A stretch of DNA of 64,000 nt from Amycolatopsis eburnea (GCF_003937945.1 NZ_RSEC01000061.1:248001-312000), one strand, 5' to 3'; positions 1-10,600 are shown, counted from the stretch's first letter. Notes: generated by a model from the letters alone, not told the origin. Numbers and translations: made by a program.

Positions 1-367
1 CGGTGGTCCAGCTGTTGGCGTCCGGAGAAAGCTGGACGGAGAACGCTTTCGCGTACGCGGTTTCCCAGGTGAGCACCACGTCGCAGAGCTGCTGCGCGGA
101 ACCCAGGTCGACCTGGAGCCACTGCGGGTCGCTGAACGCGCTGGACCAGCGCGTGCCGGCGTTGCCGTCGACCGCGGCGGACGCGGGCGTGCCGCCGTTC
201 TCGGTCGAGGACGCGGTCGCGGTGCGGCCCTGCGCGAGGTTGGTGCTGCCGCACGCGGCGGCCTGGGCCGGCGCGGAGCCGACCACCGCCGCGGTGGTGA
301 CCGCGGTGACGAAGGTGGTGGCGATGACGAGGAGGCGGTGAACGGGGGAGAACGTCGTTGATCTCAT
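1..367 (-). CDS. Secreted discoidin (F5/8 type C) domain protein, N-terminal part
   Basis: The gene runs leftward out of the window, so only about the first 122 residues are seen. The start is the ATG at 367. It gives an export signal (MRSTTFSPVHRLLVIATT, hydrophobic core, then an APAQAAA cleavage-like site), followed by a discoidin/CBM32 carbohydrate-binding module. The stretch NAGTRWSSAFSDPQWLQVDL is nearly identical to the first module of the divergent GH16 enzyme at 839. The catalytic part lies outside, so the enzyme class cannot be told; a glycan-active extracellular protein is the likely role. The promoter should lie in the shared 470-bp divergent region. Confidence 0.85.
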   Translation of the reverse strand, partial: MRSTTFSPVHRLLVIATTFVTAVTTAAVVGSAPAQAAACGSTNLAQGRTATASSTENGGTPASAAVDGNAGTRWSSAFSDPQWLQVDLGSAQQLCDVVLTWETAYAKAFSVQLSPDANSWTT

Positions 368-577
368 CGGCCTGCCTGCTGATCGGGGGGAGGGCGGGCG
401 AAACGGGCCGGGCGAGCCCCACAGCTCGCGCCGGCGTCGGGTGGTGCGGCGGGTTCGCGCCCCGGCACCCGCCGGCATCGTGAGCCGGAGGAGCAGTGCC
501 AGGGCGGGTGCGAGGAGCGCGAACCGGTCAGCCCGAGGGTGTGCGTGACGCGGGGAACCGGCCCGGGTGGCGGTCAC

Positions 578-589
578 GGAACCGGTTCC
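578..589. promoter_or_regulatory. Candidate LacI-family operator (palindrome)
   Basis: GGAACCGGTTCC is a perfect 12-bp palindrome with the central CG typical of LacI-family operators. It sits upstream of the GH16 promoter, and a LacI-family gene lies just downstream of that enzyme. The pairing with this regulator is inferred. Confidence 0.5.
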
Positions 590-653
590 AGCGGGTCGAA
601 GTGAACACCGCCGGGTTCGGCGGAGTCAAGGATCCGGCGCGGATTCGTTCTCC

Positions 654-677
654 CGGACCAGTCCGTGGGCTGGTCCG
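654..677. promoter_or_regulatory. Inverted repeat upstream of the GH16 promoter
   Basis: CGGACCAG (654-661) and CTGGTCCG (670-677) form a perfect 8-bp inverted repeat with an 8-nt centre. It ends about 22 bp before the -35 box at 699, so it could be an operator or activator site. It lacks a T-run and is unlikely to be a terminator. Confidence 0.4.
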
Positions 678-698
678 CGACCGCCCGGCGCAGGGAAG

Positions 699-727
699 TT
701 GACATTTTACGGCTCTTTATTTATATC
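699..727 (+). promoter_or_regulatory. Strong sigma-70-type promoter for the GH16 gene
   Basis: A consensus -35 TTGACA (699-704) is followed by a 17-bp spacer and a -10 TATATC (722-727), in an AT-rich patch unlike its surroundings. It reads toward the gene at 839. Confidence 0.7.
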
Positions 728-838
728 CTGAACTAAGAGCGTGCCGAGGAGCGGGACCCACACCCGCGCCGAGGACCACGTGAGCCGATCCGCGCCGGGG
801 CAAGGCCGCCCCGGCGCCGGTTCGCCGTGGAGGTACCC

Positions 839-2545
<1,707 letters not shown>

Positions 2546-2547
2546 GC

Positions 2548-3549
2548 CTACGGTGACCGGGTCGATTCCCGGACCACCAGCGCGGTCGGGACGATCAGCG
2601 GCTGACCCGGTGGCGGCGCCCCGGCGAGCTGCGCGAGCAGCTGCCGGGCCGCCGTCTCGCCCATCGCCCGCAGCGGCTGGCGGATCGTCGTCAGCGGCGG
2701 CTGGGTGTGCGCGGCCAGGGGGATGTCGTCGAAACCGACCACGGCGACGTCCCCCGGCACCGCGCGCCCGGACTTGCGCAGCCCGGCCAGCACCCCGGCG
2801 GCGGTGAGGTCGTTGTGCGCGAACACCGCGTCGAACTCCGGACCCGACGCCAGCAGCTGGAGGATCGCGGCCTCGCCGCTCTCGCTCGTGAAGTCGCCTT
2901 CGATGATCAGCCGCGGATCGAGGGTCAGCCCGGCGTCGAGGACGGCTTCGTTGAACCCGTTGAGGCGGTCGGCGGTGCAGCCGAAGTCCCGCGGGCCGGT
3001 GACGGTGGCCAGCCGGGTGCGGCCGGTGGCCAGCAGGTGCCGGGCCGCCGCCGCGCCACCGTGGCGGTTGTCCGTGCCCACCGACGGGAACGCGGGACGG
3101 CGGCCGCGGTCGTCGATGACCACCACCGGCAGCCCGGAGTCGTGCAGCACGCGCAGGTGGCGCACCGCGTCGGGCGGTTCGATGAGCAGCAGGCCGTCGA
3201 ACGCCTTCGCCGACACCTGCCGCGAAAACTCGTCCAGGGATTCGGCGCCGCGGTTGGCGGTGGACAGCAGCAGGCCGTAGCCCTTCGACTCCACGACGTC
3301 GGCGACGCCCTGCAGCACTTCGCCCATCCACGGCCAGGTCAGGCCGGGCACCAGCATCCCGACCGTGCGGGTCACGCCGCGGGCCAGCCCGACCGCGCCG
3401 GCGCTGGGGATGTACCCGGTCGCGGCGATCACCTCGCGCACCCGGATCGCGGTCGCCGCGTCCACGTCGGCTTTGTTGTTGAGCACCCTGGACACGGTCG
3501 TCTTGCTCACCCGCGCACGGCGGGCGACCTCGGCGATCGTGACGCGCAT
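2548..3549 (-). CDS. LacI-family transcriptional regulator
   Basis: This 333-residue protein begins with a classic LacI helix-turn-helix (VTIAEVARRARVSKTTVSRV, about residues 3-22) and hinge, followed by a periplasmic-binding-protein-like sugar sensor (about 60-330). The ATG at 3549 has CGGGAGGA just upstream; longer in-frame extensions lack a ribosome site and homology. Repressors of this family respond to sugars. The neighbouring glycoside hydrolases and the palindrome at 578-589 make local control of beta-glucan use likely, but the ligand is unknown. It lies 79 bp downstream, in transcription order, of nothing else: the gene at 3629 ends just upstream of its start, on the same strand. Confidence 0.92.
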   Translation of the reverse strand: MRVTIAEVARRARVSKTTVSRVLNNKADVDAATAIRVREVIAATGYIPSAGAVGLARGVTRTVGMLVPGLTWPWMGEVLQGVADVVESKGYGLLLSTANRGAESLDEFSRQVSAKAFDGLLLIEPPDAVRHLRVLHDSGLPVVVIDDRGRRPAFPSVGTDNRHGGAAAARHLLATGRTRLATVTGPRDFGCTADRLNGFNEAVLDAGLTLDPRLIIEGDFTSESGEAAILQLLASGPEFDAVFAHNDLTAAGVLAGLRKSGRAVPGDVAVVGFDDIPLAAHTQPPLTTIRQPLRAMGETAARQLLAQLAGAPPPGQPLIVPTALVVRESTRSP

Positions 3550-3628
3550 CCGTCCTCCCGAGGGGGTGGCAAGCCCTGTGGTGCCAAGGTACTCGCCCCC
3601 GGGCCCGCCGCGACCGGTCCGAGATCGA

Positions 3629-6600
3629 TCAAGTCCAGCCGGACAACCGCGCCAGGCCGGCGTCGCCGGTCCGCCACTCCGTCCGGACGGCGACGTACCG
3701 CGCCGGGCCACCGAGCTTCACGGTCGTGGTGCGGCCACGGCCCGCGGGGCCCGCGGTCGTGTAGGTGACGCCGTCGGTGCTGGTTTCCACCGTGGCGGCG
3801 GGCACGCGCCCGAGCGTCCAGGCCAGCTCGACCGCGGAAACCGCCGTCACCGCCCCGAGATCGACGACCAGCCGGCCGCCGGGGCCGGGCCGCCACGCGG
3901 TCGCCGGGTCGTCGTCGACGGCCGCGGCCGGGCCCGACATCCCGGGCGGCAGCGGTTCGGCGGGGAAGACGCGCGCGCCGAGCGCGAGGTCTGCCAGCGG
4001 GTACGGGCGGAGCTCCCCGAACACGACGGGCACCGTCCGGCGCGGCGGCAGCACCACCTGCCGCGGGCGGCCGCCGTCCGGGGTGACCGTGACGGCCGCG
4101 GGCAGCGGCCCGGGCGCGGTGAGGTCGACGCGGCTCGCGTCGCGCACGACCGCAGTGAGCCCGGCCGGGCCGCGCACGGTGAACCGGGGCGGTTCGACGC
4201 GGCCCTCGGCGGGGGCGAGGTCCAGCGTGACCGTGGTGCCGGTCGCGGTGAGGACCTGCTCGCCGCGGTAGAGCCGGCGGGTTGACCCGGACTGGGGCAG
4301 GTTCGCCGTGCCCGCGGCGGCGGTGCCGGAAAGGTTGACCAGCACCAGGAAGCCGTCGGTGACGCTCGCCCGGACCGCGGGCGCGGTGGTCGCCACGCGG
4401 CCGGACGGCTTCGCGCCGGCCGGTGCCGGGTACAGCTCCGCGAGCAGGGGAGCGGCCGGACCGTCCGAGAGGACGACGCGGTCGCCGGTGACGGTGATCG
4501 GGTTCGGGCTGTCGACGACGATCCCGGCCCGGCCGTCGATGTCCAGCCGGCCGCCGGTGCTGCGCAGCGCCGGGACCGGGTAGGTCGCCACCGCCGTCCA
4601 GGTCACGCCGTCGGACGAGGTTTCGAGCCGGTACTTCCGCCCGGCGGCCGCCTCCCAGCTGAGCCGGGCGCGGTCGAAGGCCCGCGCCGCGCCGAGGTCG
4701 ACGGCGAGCCAGCTGTCCGCGCGCGGCCGGTCCGATGTGGACACCGCCCAGCGCGTCGCCGGATCGCCGTCGTTGGCGTACTTCGCTTCCTTGCCCGCCG
4801 TTGCGGAGGACGCCGTCGCCGTCCCGGTTCGCGCGAGATCGGGGCCGTCGCCGTCGCGGACTTCGAACGCCCAGAGCGAGTAGCCGTACTGCGGATCCGG
4901 TGTGACGCCGAGCATCCGGACGTACCGCGCGGTGACGCGGGCGAAGGTGACGTCGTCGGTGCGGGCACCGGACGGCGCGGCCTGCGCCTTGACCGTCACG
5001 GTGCCTTCGGCGGCGGTGTAGGCGCGGTCGCCGTCGAGGCCGGGCACGCCCGGCATGGCGAGGTTGTAGACGTTCAGGACGCCTTCGCTCGCGGCGACGC
5101 CGGTGCTGGCGTAGACGGCGGCGCCGGTCGGCAGGGTGGCGAGAGCGGCGTACCCGGTGTCGAAGCGCAGCACGCCGACGGTGGCGTCGAAGCCGTCGCG
5201 GACCTTCTCGTACGTCGTCGCGTGGCGTTCGCGCACGGCGATGTTCGTCGCGGGCAGCAGCGCCGGGTTGGCGCCGCCGAGCACGAAGAGCCAGTCGTCG
5301 TGACGTGGCTGCCAGGCGAACTTGACGAACCCGGGCTTGGTCACCGTGCCCGCCCAGGCGGCGGGGGAGCGGTGGGCGAGCAGTCCCGGCCCGGTCCCGA
5401 AGTCCGCGACCCCGGCGGCGTGGGCGTCGAACTCGTCCTTGCTCGCGGCGGTCACCGGGCCGCCGTGGCTCGCGCGCCACTCGTGCAGCAGGTAGCTGAT
5501 GGCGAGTTCGGCGCGGGCCTCCGGCTCGTACTTCGGCTCGCCGGAGAACTTCGTGATCCGGTCGGCGGGCGCGTAGGCCTGGTAGGGCTCGAGCCGCGCG
5601 GCCAGCTGCGCCTCGGCGTAGGCGGCGTAGCGGTCGCCGAGGACCTGGGCGCGGAAGGCGAGCGGGATGACGTCGCGGCCGTAGAGGTGCTCGCGGTCGG
5701 CGACCATCGGCATCAGCGGCTCGCCGGCGTCGCTGGTCATGAGCAACATGGTGCGCCAGAGCAGTTCGCCGTTGGGCTGCGCGGTGAGCACTTCGGGCAG
5801 CGGCGTCCCGGCGGCGAGGAAGTGCATCGTGTTGCGGCCGGAGGTGCGCCACAGCTCTTCCTGGTAGTGCGGGCCGAACGAGCCGTGGTTCTCCACGAGG
5901 AAGGTGTCGTAGAGGTTGGTCGCGGTGTTGGCGCTGACCGGGCGGCCGTCGACGAGCCGCGGGTTGGCGAGGTCGGCGGCGGGCAGCCCGGCTTCGTTGC
6001 GGCTCCACGTCCCGAAGGCGTCTCGCCACTGGCTCGCGCGCGGGTCGGCCGGCGCCCAGGCGAGGGCCGGGGCGAGGGATTGCGCGTAGACGCCCATTTC
6101 CTCCAGTTTCGTGTCGCCGACGAAACCGCCCTTGAGGCCGTTGGGCGTCCAGCTGCCGGAGGCGGGGTCGTCGTTTTCGCCGAGCGCGGTCGTGTAGGCG
6201 GCCTGCTCGGTGGTGATGCGTTCGACGTTCGCGCGCGTGGCCGCGTCCAGCTCCGCCCACAGCAGCCGGGCGGCGAGCAGGAAGTACGACTGGAACGTGG
6301 TGTCGAAGAACAGCTTCCGGCCCCACTCGGTGCCGCCGGTGAGCAGGCTGGACGCGGCGAAGTGCCGGATCGTGGCGAGGGTGTGGGCCTTGAGCGTGTC
6401 GCGGTCGACGCCGGCGACCGCGGGGTCGTAGCCGTCGCGGGTGAGGAGGACGGCGTTGCCGAGCACGACGGCGAAGGTGAAGTCGCGGGCCGGGTAGATC
6501 CCGGCCTTCGCGTCGAACTGCTGCTCGGCCCAGCGGGTGTGCCGCAGCAGGACGCGCAGGTAGGTGGCGGCGACCGGGTCGGGCGGCCCCGCGGCGGCGG

Positions 6601-6688
6601 CCGCCCGGCCGGGCAGGTTCACCAGCAGCGCGGCGGCGCCCACCGCGCCGAACAGGGCGAGCGCGTGCCGCCGGTCGAACTCGCCCAT
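3629..6688 (-). CDS. Large Tat-exported discoidin-domain protein, putative glycan-active
   Basis: The 1019-residue product starts at the ATG at 6688, with GGAGG 8 nt upstream. Its N-terminus (EFDRRHALALFGAVGAAALL) has a twin-arginine-like pair before a hydrophobic stretch, suggesting Tat export. Residues about 40-600 are helical and Trp/Tyr-rich, in the style of alpha/alpha-toroid hydrolases or lyases, but I cannot name a catalytic motif. Two F5/8 type C modules follow, near 612-710 and at the extreme C-terminus (about 909-1019). It probably acts on a polysaccharide together with the GH16 enzyme. A 14-bp palindrome sits 20 bp upstream of the start. The LacI-type gene is next downstream on the same strand (79-bp gap), so the two may be cotranscribed. 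Confidence 0.75.
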   Translation of the reverse strand: MGEFDRRHALALFGAVGAAALLVNLPGRAAAAAGPPDPVAATYLRVLLRHTRWAEQQFDAKAGIYPARDFTFAVVLGNAVLLTRDGYDPAVAGVDRDTLKAHTLATIRHFAASSLLTGGTEWGRKLFFDTTFQSYFLLAARLLWAELDAATRANVERITTEQAAYTTALGENDDPASGSWTPNGLKGGFVGDTKLEEMGVYAQSLAPALAWAPADPRASQWRDAFGTWSRNEAGLPAADLANPRLVDGRPVSANTATNLYDTFLVENHGSFGPHYQEELWRTSGRNTMHFLAAGTPLPEVLTAQPNGELLWRTMLLMTSDAGEPLMPMVADREHLYGRDVIPLAFRAQVLGDRYAAYAEAQLAARLEPYQAYAPADRITKFSGEPKYEPEARAELAISYLLHEWRASHGGPVTAASKDEFDAHAAGVADFGTGPGLLAHRSPAAWAGTVTKPGFVKFAWQPRHDDWLFVLGGANPALLPATNIAVRERHATTYEKVRDGFDATVGVLRFDTGYAALATLPTGAAVYASTGVAASEGVLNVYNLAMPGVPGLDGDRAYTAAEGTVTVKAQAAPSGARTDDVTFARVTARYVRMLGVTPDPQYGYSLWAFEVRDGDGPDLARTGTATASSATAGKEAKYANDGDPATRWAVSTSDRPRADSWLAVDLGAARAFDRARLSWEAAAGRKYRLETSSDGVTWTAVATYPVPALRSTGGRLDIDGRAGIVVDSPNPITVTGDRVVLSDGPAAPLLAELYPAPAGAKPSGRVATTAPAVRASVTDGFLVLVNLSGTAAAGTANLPQSGSTRRLYRGEQVLTATGTTVTLDLAPAEGRVEPPRFTVRGPAGLTAVVRDASRVDLTAPGPLPAAVTVTPDGGRPRQVVLPPRRTVPVVFGELRPYPLADLALGARVFPAEPLPPGMSGPAAAVDDDPATAWRPGPGGRLVVDLGAVTAVSAVELAWTLGRVPAATVETSTDGVTYTTAGPAGRGRTTTVKLGGPARYVAVRTEWRTGDAGLARLSGWT

Positions 6689-6708
6689 GCCGTGACCTCC
6701 CAGGCCGT

Positions 6709-6722
6709 TGACAACCTTGTCA
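6709..6722. promoter_or_regulatory. Palindrome upstream of the 1019-residue secreted protein
   Basis: TGACAACCTTGTCA is an inverted repeat (TGACAA/TTGTCA, 2-bp centre) ending 20 bp upstream of the ATG at 6688. Its position suits a repressor site. Confidence 0.45.
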
Positions 6723-6843
6723 GCGCGGATTCTGGGACGCCGCGCTCCGCGGGGGCAAGCCCGGGCGGCGATCTCGTCCGGTTTCGGACAACGCCCGGGT
6801 AATTCGTATAACGACCTATACCGCCGGGGTCGCTGCGACGTCA

Positions 6844-6890
6844 TGAACGACCCTTTCATCGCGTCGGGCGACAGGGCTCCGGCAAAGTCG
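6844..6890. repeat. Half copy of the palindromic element: 15-bp palindrome plus 19-bp motif
   Basis: TGAACGACCCTTTCA (6844-6858), a 13-bp spacer, then CAGGGCTCCGGCAAAGTCG (6872-6890). The same palindrome-13-motif arrangement recurs at 15818-15864 and, inverted, at 15980-16026. It stands 19 bp before the double palindrome at 6910. The right half that a full element would have is not found before the exporter gene, so this copy looks truncated. Confidence 0.85.
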
Positions 6891-6909
6891 CCGAGGGGCG
6901 CCCTGTGGT

Positions 6910-6962
6910 GTCTTGAATGAGTCATTCAGGACCTCCGAAGACCTGAATGAGTCATTCAAGAC
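6910..6962. repeat. Double palindrome, T-type (TGAATGASTCATTCA pair)
   Basis: Two 15-bp palindromes TGAATGAGTCATTCA at 6914-6928 and 6944-6958 lie exactly 30 bp apart, flanked by GTCTTG and CAAGAC, with the 11-bp centre acctccgaaga. The whole 53 bp is an inverted repeat with one central mismatch per arm. Matching copies are at 15680 (inverted) and 44650. It fills part of the 339-bp gap 6689-7027, where I see no gene. Confidence 0.9.
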
Positions 6963-7027
6963 GTCGCGGGCCAGGGTGGGAGGAAGGTCACCGCGAGCCG
7001 CCGCGTCCGCCGTGCTGGGATGACAAC

Positions 7028-7789
7028 GTGATCAGCGACCCGGCCACCTTCCTCCTGCTCGTGCTCGCCGGCGTGGGTGCCGGCCTCACCGGGGCCACCG
7101 CCGGGCTCGCTTCGCTCGTCTCCTACCCGGCGCTGCTCGCCGCCGGGCTGCCGCCGGTCGTCGCGAACGTGACCAACACCGTCGCCATGCTCGGCACCAC
7201 CGCCGGGGCGGCCGCCGGTGCCCGGCCCGAACTCGCCGGCCAGCGCGCCCGGCTCGTCCCGCTCTGCCTCATCACCACCGTCGGCGGCGCGGCCGGCGGG
7301 CTCGTGCTGCTCTTCACCCCGTCCGGCGCCTTCACCGCGATCGTCCCGTGGCTCATCGGCGGCGCCGCGCTGGTCCTGATGGCGGGCCCGCGCCTGCGCC
7401 GCCTGGCCGAAGCCGCCGACCACCACGGCCTCAGCCCCGCCACCGGCGTCGCCGCGTTCTTCATCGGGGTCTACGGCGGCTACTTCGGGGCCGCCGCGGG
7501 CGTGCTCATGCTCGCCCTGCTCGTCTCCGTGTGGAGCCAGCCGCTGGCCCGGACGAACGCCGCGAAGAACCTGGTCACCGGGTCGGCGAACTTCCTCGCC
7601 GCGATCGTCTTCGCCTGCACCGGCAAGGTCGTCTGGCTCGCCGCGCTCGCCGTCTGCCTCGGTTCGCTCGGCGGCTCGTGGCTGGGCTCCACGCTCGTGC
7701 GGCACCTGCCGGCGACGCCGCTGCGCATCGGGATCGGGCTGGCCGGGCTGGGATTGGCCGTCGTGCTCGGCTGGCAGGCTTACGCCTGA
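7028..7789 (+). CDS. TauE/SafE-family membrane transporter
   Basis: The 253-residue protein is almost entirely hydrophobic, with about eight membrane segments arranged as two similar halves (GVGAGLTGATAGLASLVSYP near the start; GVYGGYFGAAAGVLMLALL in the second half), as in TauE/SafE exporters of sulfite, sulfoacetate or other organic anions. The GTG at 7028 is preferred: upstream in-frame residues derive from the palindromic repeat. The Shine-Dalgarno sequence is weak (GGGAT). It is followed after 79 bp by the molybdenum hydroxylase operon; a functional link is possible but not shown. The substrate is unknown. Confidence 0.85.
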   Translation: MISDPATFLLLVLAGVGAGLTGATAGLASLVSYPALLAAGLPPVVANVTNTVAMLGTTAGAAAGARPELAGQRARLVPLCLITTVGGAAGGLVLLFTPSGAFTAIVPWLIGGAALVLMAGPRLRRLAEAADHHGLSPATGVAAFFIGVYGGYFGAAAGVLMLALLVSVWSQPLARTNAAKNLVTGSANFLAAIVFACTGKVVWLAALAVCLGSLGGSWLGSTLVRHLPATPLRIGIGLAGLGLAVVLGWQAYA

Positions 7790-7868
7790 AAGACTTTGCC
7801 GCTCTCGGGCTGACGGCGGCCCCGCGGACAAGGCATGATCGGCGGGGTAACGGCGAGCAGGAGACCAG

Positions 7869-10133
7869 ATGAGCATTGTCGGGACCCGGGTCGTCCGCCA
7901 GGAGGATCAGAACCTGATCACCGCGGGCGGCACCTACGTGGACGATTTGCGGGAGGAAGCGCTTTCCGGCGCCGCGCACGCGGTGTTCGTGCGCAGCCCC
8001 ATCGCGCACGCGCGGATCGAGGGCATCGATGTCAGCGAGGCGAAGGCGGCGCCGGGCGTGCTCGGCGTGTTCACCGCCGCCGACCTCGGGCTCGGCGGGC
8101 ACGCGGCCGGGCCGGTGCAGGAACCGTGGCTGGCCGACGGCGTCGTGCGCTACGTCGGCGAACCGGTCGCGCTCGTCCTCACCGAGGAGCGCTACCAGCT
8201 GGCCGACGCGGCCGAGCTGGTCGACGTCGACTACGACCCCCTCGACGCGGTCGCGAGCATCGGCGCCGCGCTGGCGGACGAGACGCTGCTGTACCCCGAA
8301 ACCGGCAGCAACGTCGTGCAGGTCAACGGCGTGGCCGAGTTCGACGACGCGATCTTCGACGGGTGCGAGGTCGTGGTTTCGCAGACGATCGTGAACCAGC
8401 GCGTCGCGCCCGCGCCGCTCGAAGTGCGCGGTGCTTCGTGCGCGTGGGGCGAAGACGGCAGGCTGACGGTCTGGCTGTCGACCCAGAACGCCCAGATCGC
8501 CCGGACGCAGCTGGCCGCGAGCCTCGGCGTGGGCGAAGAGAACGTCCGGGTCGTCGCCCCCGACGTCGGCGGCGGCTTCGGCGCGAAGATCGGCGCCGAC
8601 CCCGAAGCGACCGTGCTGGGCTGGGCCGCCAAGGAGATCGGGCGCCCGGTGCGCTGGGTCGAGTCGCGCAGCGAGAACCTCACCGCGATGACGCACGGCC
8701 GCGGGCAGCTCAACACCGTGACGATCGGCGGGAAGCGCGACGGCACCGTCCTCGCCTACCGCCTCGACGTCGTCCAGGACGCCGGCGCGTACCCGCGGAC
8801 GCTGTTCCTGCCGACGCTGACCGAGCTGATGGCCGTCGGCGTCTACCGGTTCCCGAAGGTGGAGACGCGCAGCCGCGCGGTCGTCACGAACACCACGCCG
8901 ATCGCGGCCTACCGCGGCGCGGGCCGCCCCGAGGCGACCGCCGCGGTCGAGCGGGGGATGGACGTCTTCGCCGCGGAGATCGGGCTGGACCCCGCCGACG
9001 TCCGCCGCGCCAACTTCATCCGGCCCGAGGAATTCCCGTACCAGACGCCGACCGGCGCCTCCTACGACACCGGCGAGTACGCGGCGGCGCTGGACAAGGT
9101 CCTCGACGCCGCCGGGTACGCCGAGCTGCGGGCCGAGCAGAAGCGGCGCCGCGAAGCCGGCGATCCGGTCGAACTGGGGCTGGGGATCGCGGCCTACGTC
9201 GAGATCACCGGCGGCGACGGCGGTGGCGAGAGCGGCCGCGTCGACATCCACCCGGACGGCTCGGTCGTCGCGTGGACCGGCAGCTCGCCGCACGGGCAGG
9301 GCCTCGGCACGTCGCTGGCGATGCTGCTGTCCGACCAGCTCGGCGTCCCGCTGGACAAGATCACCGTCCGCCACGGCGACACCGACGAGGTGCCCAAGGC
9401 CGTCGGCACGTTCGGCTCCCGCTCGCTGCAGCTGGGCGGCTCGGCGATCCGGCAGGCGGCGGAGGAGGTCATCGCGCAGGCGCGTGAGCTGGCGGCCGAC
9501 CTGCTGGAGGCGGCGGCGGACGACCTCGAGCTGGACGCCGAACGCGGGGTCTGGCAGGTCCGCGGCGCGCCGTCGAGCACCGTGCTCAGCTGGGCGCAGG
9601 TGGCCGAAACGGCCGGCGAGGGCAAGCTTTCGGCCGACGTCTGGTTCGGCGGCGGCAAGCCGACGTTCCCGTTCGGCGCGCACCTCGCGGTGGTCGAGGT
9701 CGACACCGAGACCGGCAAGGTCGACCTGCGCCGGATCGTCGCGGTCGACGACGCCGGCCCGATCGTCAACCCGCTCACCTTCCGCGGCCAGCGCCACGGC
9801 GGGCTCGGGCAGGGCGCGGCGCAGGCCTTGATGGAGGTCGTCACCTACGACGAAGACGGCAACCCGACGACCGCGACGCTGGCGGACTACTCGTTCGTCA
9901 CCGCCGCCGAGCTGCCGGACTTCGAGCTCGTCGACATGGCCACCCCGACCGACCGGAACCTGCTGGGCGTCAAGGGGATCGGCGAGGCGGCGACGATCGG
10001 TTCGACGCCGGCGGTGCACAACGCCGTGGTGGACGCGCTTTCGGCGCGGGGTGTGCACCACGTGGACATGCCCACGACCCCGATCCGGGTCTGGGAAGCA
10101 TTGGAAGCAGCGGGGAAGGGAAGCGCGCGGTGA
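7869..10133 (+). CDS. Molybdenum hydroxylase large subunit, form II CoxL-like
   Basis: This 754-residue protein carries the xanthine oxidase/CO dehydrogenase large-subunit fold that binds the Mo-pterin cofactor. It has the form II signature AYRGAGR at 347-353, not the AYXCSFR loop of true CO dehydrogenases, and the catalytic Glu in KGIGEAA (E706). It should hydroxylate an N-heterocycle, aldehyde or similar carbon using water, passing electrons to the small and FAD subunits. The ATG at 7869 has AGGAGA upstream. Its stop overlaps the next start by GTGA, so the three subunits are translationally coupled in the order L-S-M. The substrate cannot be read from sequence; annotation as CO dehydrogenase would be misleading. 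Confidence 0.9.
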   Translation: MSIVGTRVVRQEDQNLITAGGTYVDDLREEALSGAAHAVFVRSPIAHARIEGIDVSEAKAAPGVLGVFTAADLGLGGHAAGPVQEPWLADGVVRYVGEPVALVLTEERYQLADAAELVDVDYDPLDAVASIGAALADETLLYPETGSNVVQVNGVAEFDDAIFDGCEVVVSQTIVNQRVAPAPLEVRGASCAWGEDGRLTVWLSTQNAQIARTQLAASLGVGEENVRVVAPDVGGGFGAKIGADPEATVLGWAAKEIGRPVRWVESRSENLTAMTHGRGQLNTVTIGGKRDGTVLAYRLDVVQDAGAYPRTLFLPTLTELMAVGVYRFPKVETRSRAVVTNTTPIAAYRGAGRPEATAAVERGMDVFAAEIGLDPADVRRANFIRPEEFPYQTPTGASYDTGEYAAALDKVLDAAGYAELRAEQKRRREAGDPVELGLGIAAYVEITGGDGGGESGRVDIHPDGSVVAWTGSSPHGQGLGTSLAMLLSDQLGVPLDKITVRHGDTDEVPKAVGTFGSRSLQLGGSAIRQAAEEVIAQARELAADLLEAAADDLELDAERGVWQVRGAPSSTVLSWAQVAETAGEGKLSADVWFGGGKPTFPFGAHLAVVEVDTETGKVDLRRIVAVDDAGPIVNPLTFRGQRHGGLGQGAAQALMEVVTYDEDGNPTTATLADYSFVTAAELPDFELVDMATPTDRNLLGVKGIGEAATIGSTPAVHNAVVDALSARGVHHVDMPTTPIRVWEALEAAGKGSAR

Positions 10134-10600
10134 AGGTCTCGATCGAGGTCAACGGGCGGCCGGTGACCGAGGAGGTGCCGGACCGGACGCTGCTGGTGCA
10201 CTTCCTGCGCGACACCGCCGGGTTCACCGGGACGAACATCGGCTGCGACACGACGTCCTGCGGTGCCTGCACGGTGCTGCTCGACGGCGAGTCGGTGAAG
10301 TCCTGCACGGTGCTGGCCGCGCAGGCCGACGGCCACGCCGTCACCACCGTCGAGGGGCTGGCCGAGCCGGACGGGTCGCTGCACCCGGTGCAGCGGGCGT
10401 TCCGCGAGCAGCACGGCCTGCAGTGCGGGTTCTGCACGCCGGGGATGATCATGGCGTCGGTGTCGCTGCTGAACGACAACCCGAAGCCGACCCGCGACGA
10501 GGTCCGGGCCGGGCTCGAGGGCAACCTCTGCCGCTGCACGGGCTACCACAACATCGTCAGCGCCGTGATCGACGCTTCGGGCCAGGAGGTGGACCGGTGA
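10130..10600 (+). CDS. Molybdenum hydroxylase [2Fe-2S] small subunit (CoxS-like)
   Basis: At 156 residues it matches the usual length of this subunit. The plant-type ferredoxin cluster ligands are C39, C44, C47 and C59. The second, helical [2Fe-2S] site uses C99, C102, C134 and C136 (QCGFCTPG and CRCTGY). It carries electrons from the molybdenum site to FAD. The GTG start overlaps the large-subunit stop by 4 bp, and the end overlaps the FAD-subunit start by 4 bp. Confidence 0.95.
   Translation: MKVSIEVNGRPVTEEVPDRTLLVHFLRDTAGFTGTNIGCDTTSCGACTVLLDGESVKSCTVLAAQADGHAVTTVEGLAEPDGSLHPVQRAFREQHGLQCGFCTPGMIMASVSLLNDNPKPTRDEVRAGLEGNLCRCTGYHNIVSAVIDASGQEVDR

Larger units (their letters stand above)
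368..838. other. Divergent intergenic region between two discoidin-domain genes
   Basis: This 471-bp region has no convincing gene. It holds a perfect 12-bp palindrome at 578-589, an inverted repeat at 654-677 and a near-consensus promoter at 699-727 that reads toward the GH16 gene. The leader from the predicted transcription start (about 734) to the ATG at 839 is about 105 nt. The stretch 368-570 shows nothing recognisable beyond GC-rich spacer. Confidence 0.6.

Noticed and set aside
1..341. A plus-strand frame of 112 codons at the left edge.
   Set aside because: It is antisense to the discoidin-domain gene, which has a signal peptide and clear homology to the module at 839.
6914..6928. TGAGTCA inside the palindrome looks like an AP-1/GCN4 site.
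   Set aside because: That is a eukaryotic bZIP site; the match is incidental to the longer bacterial palindrome.
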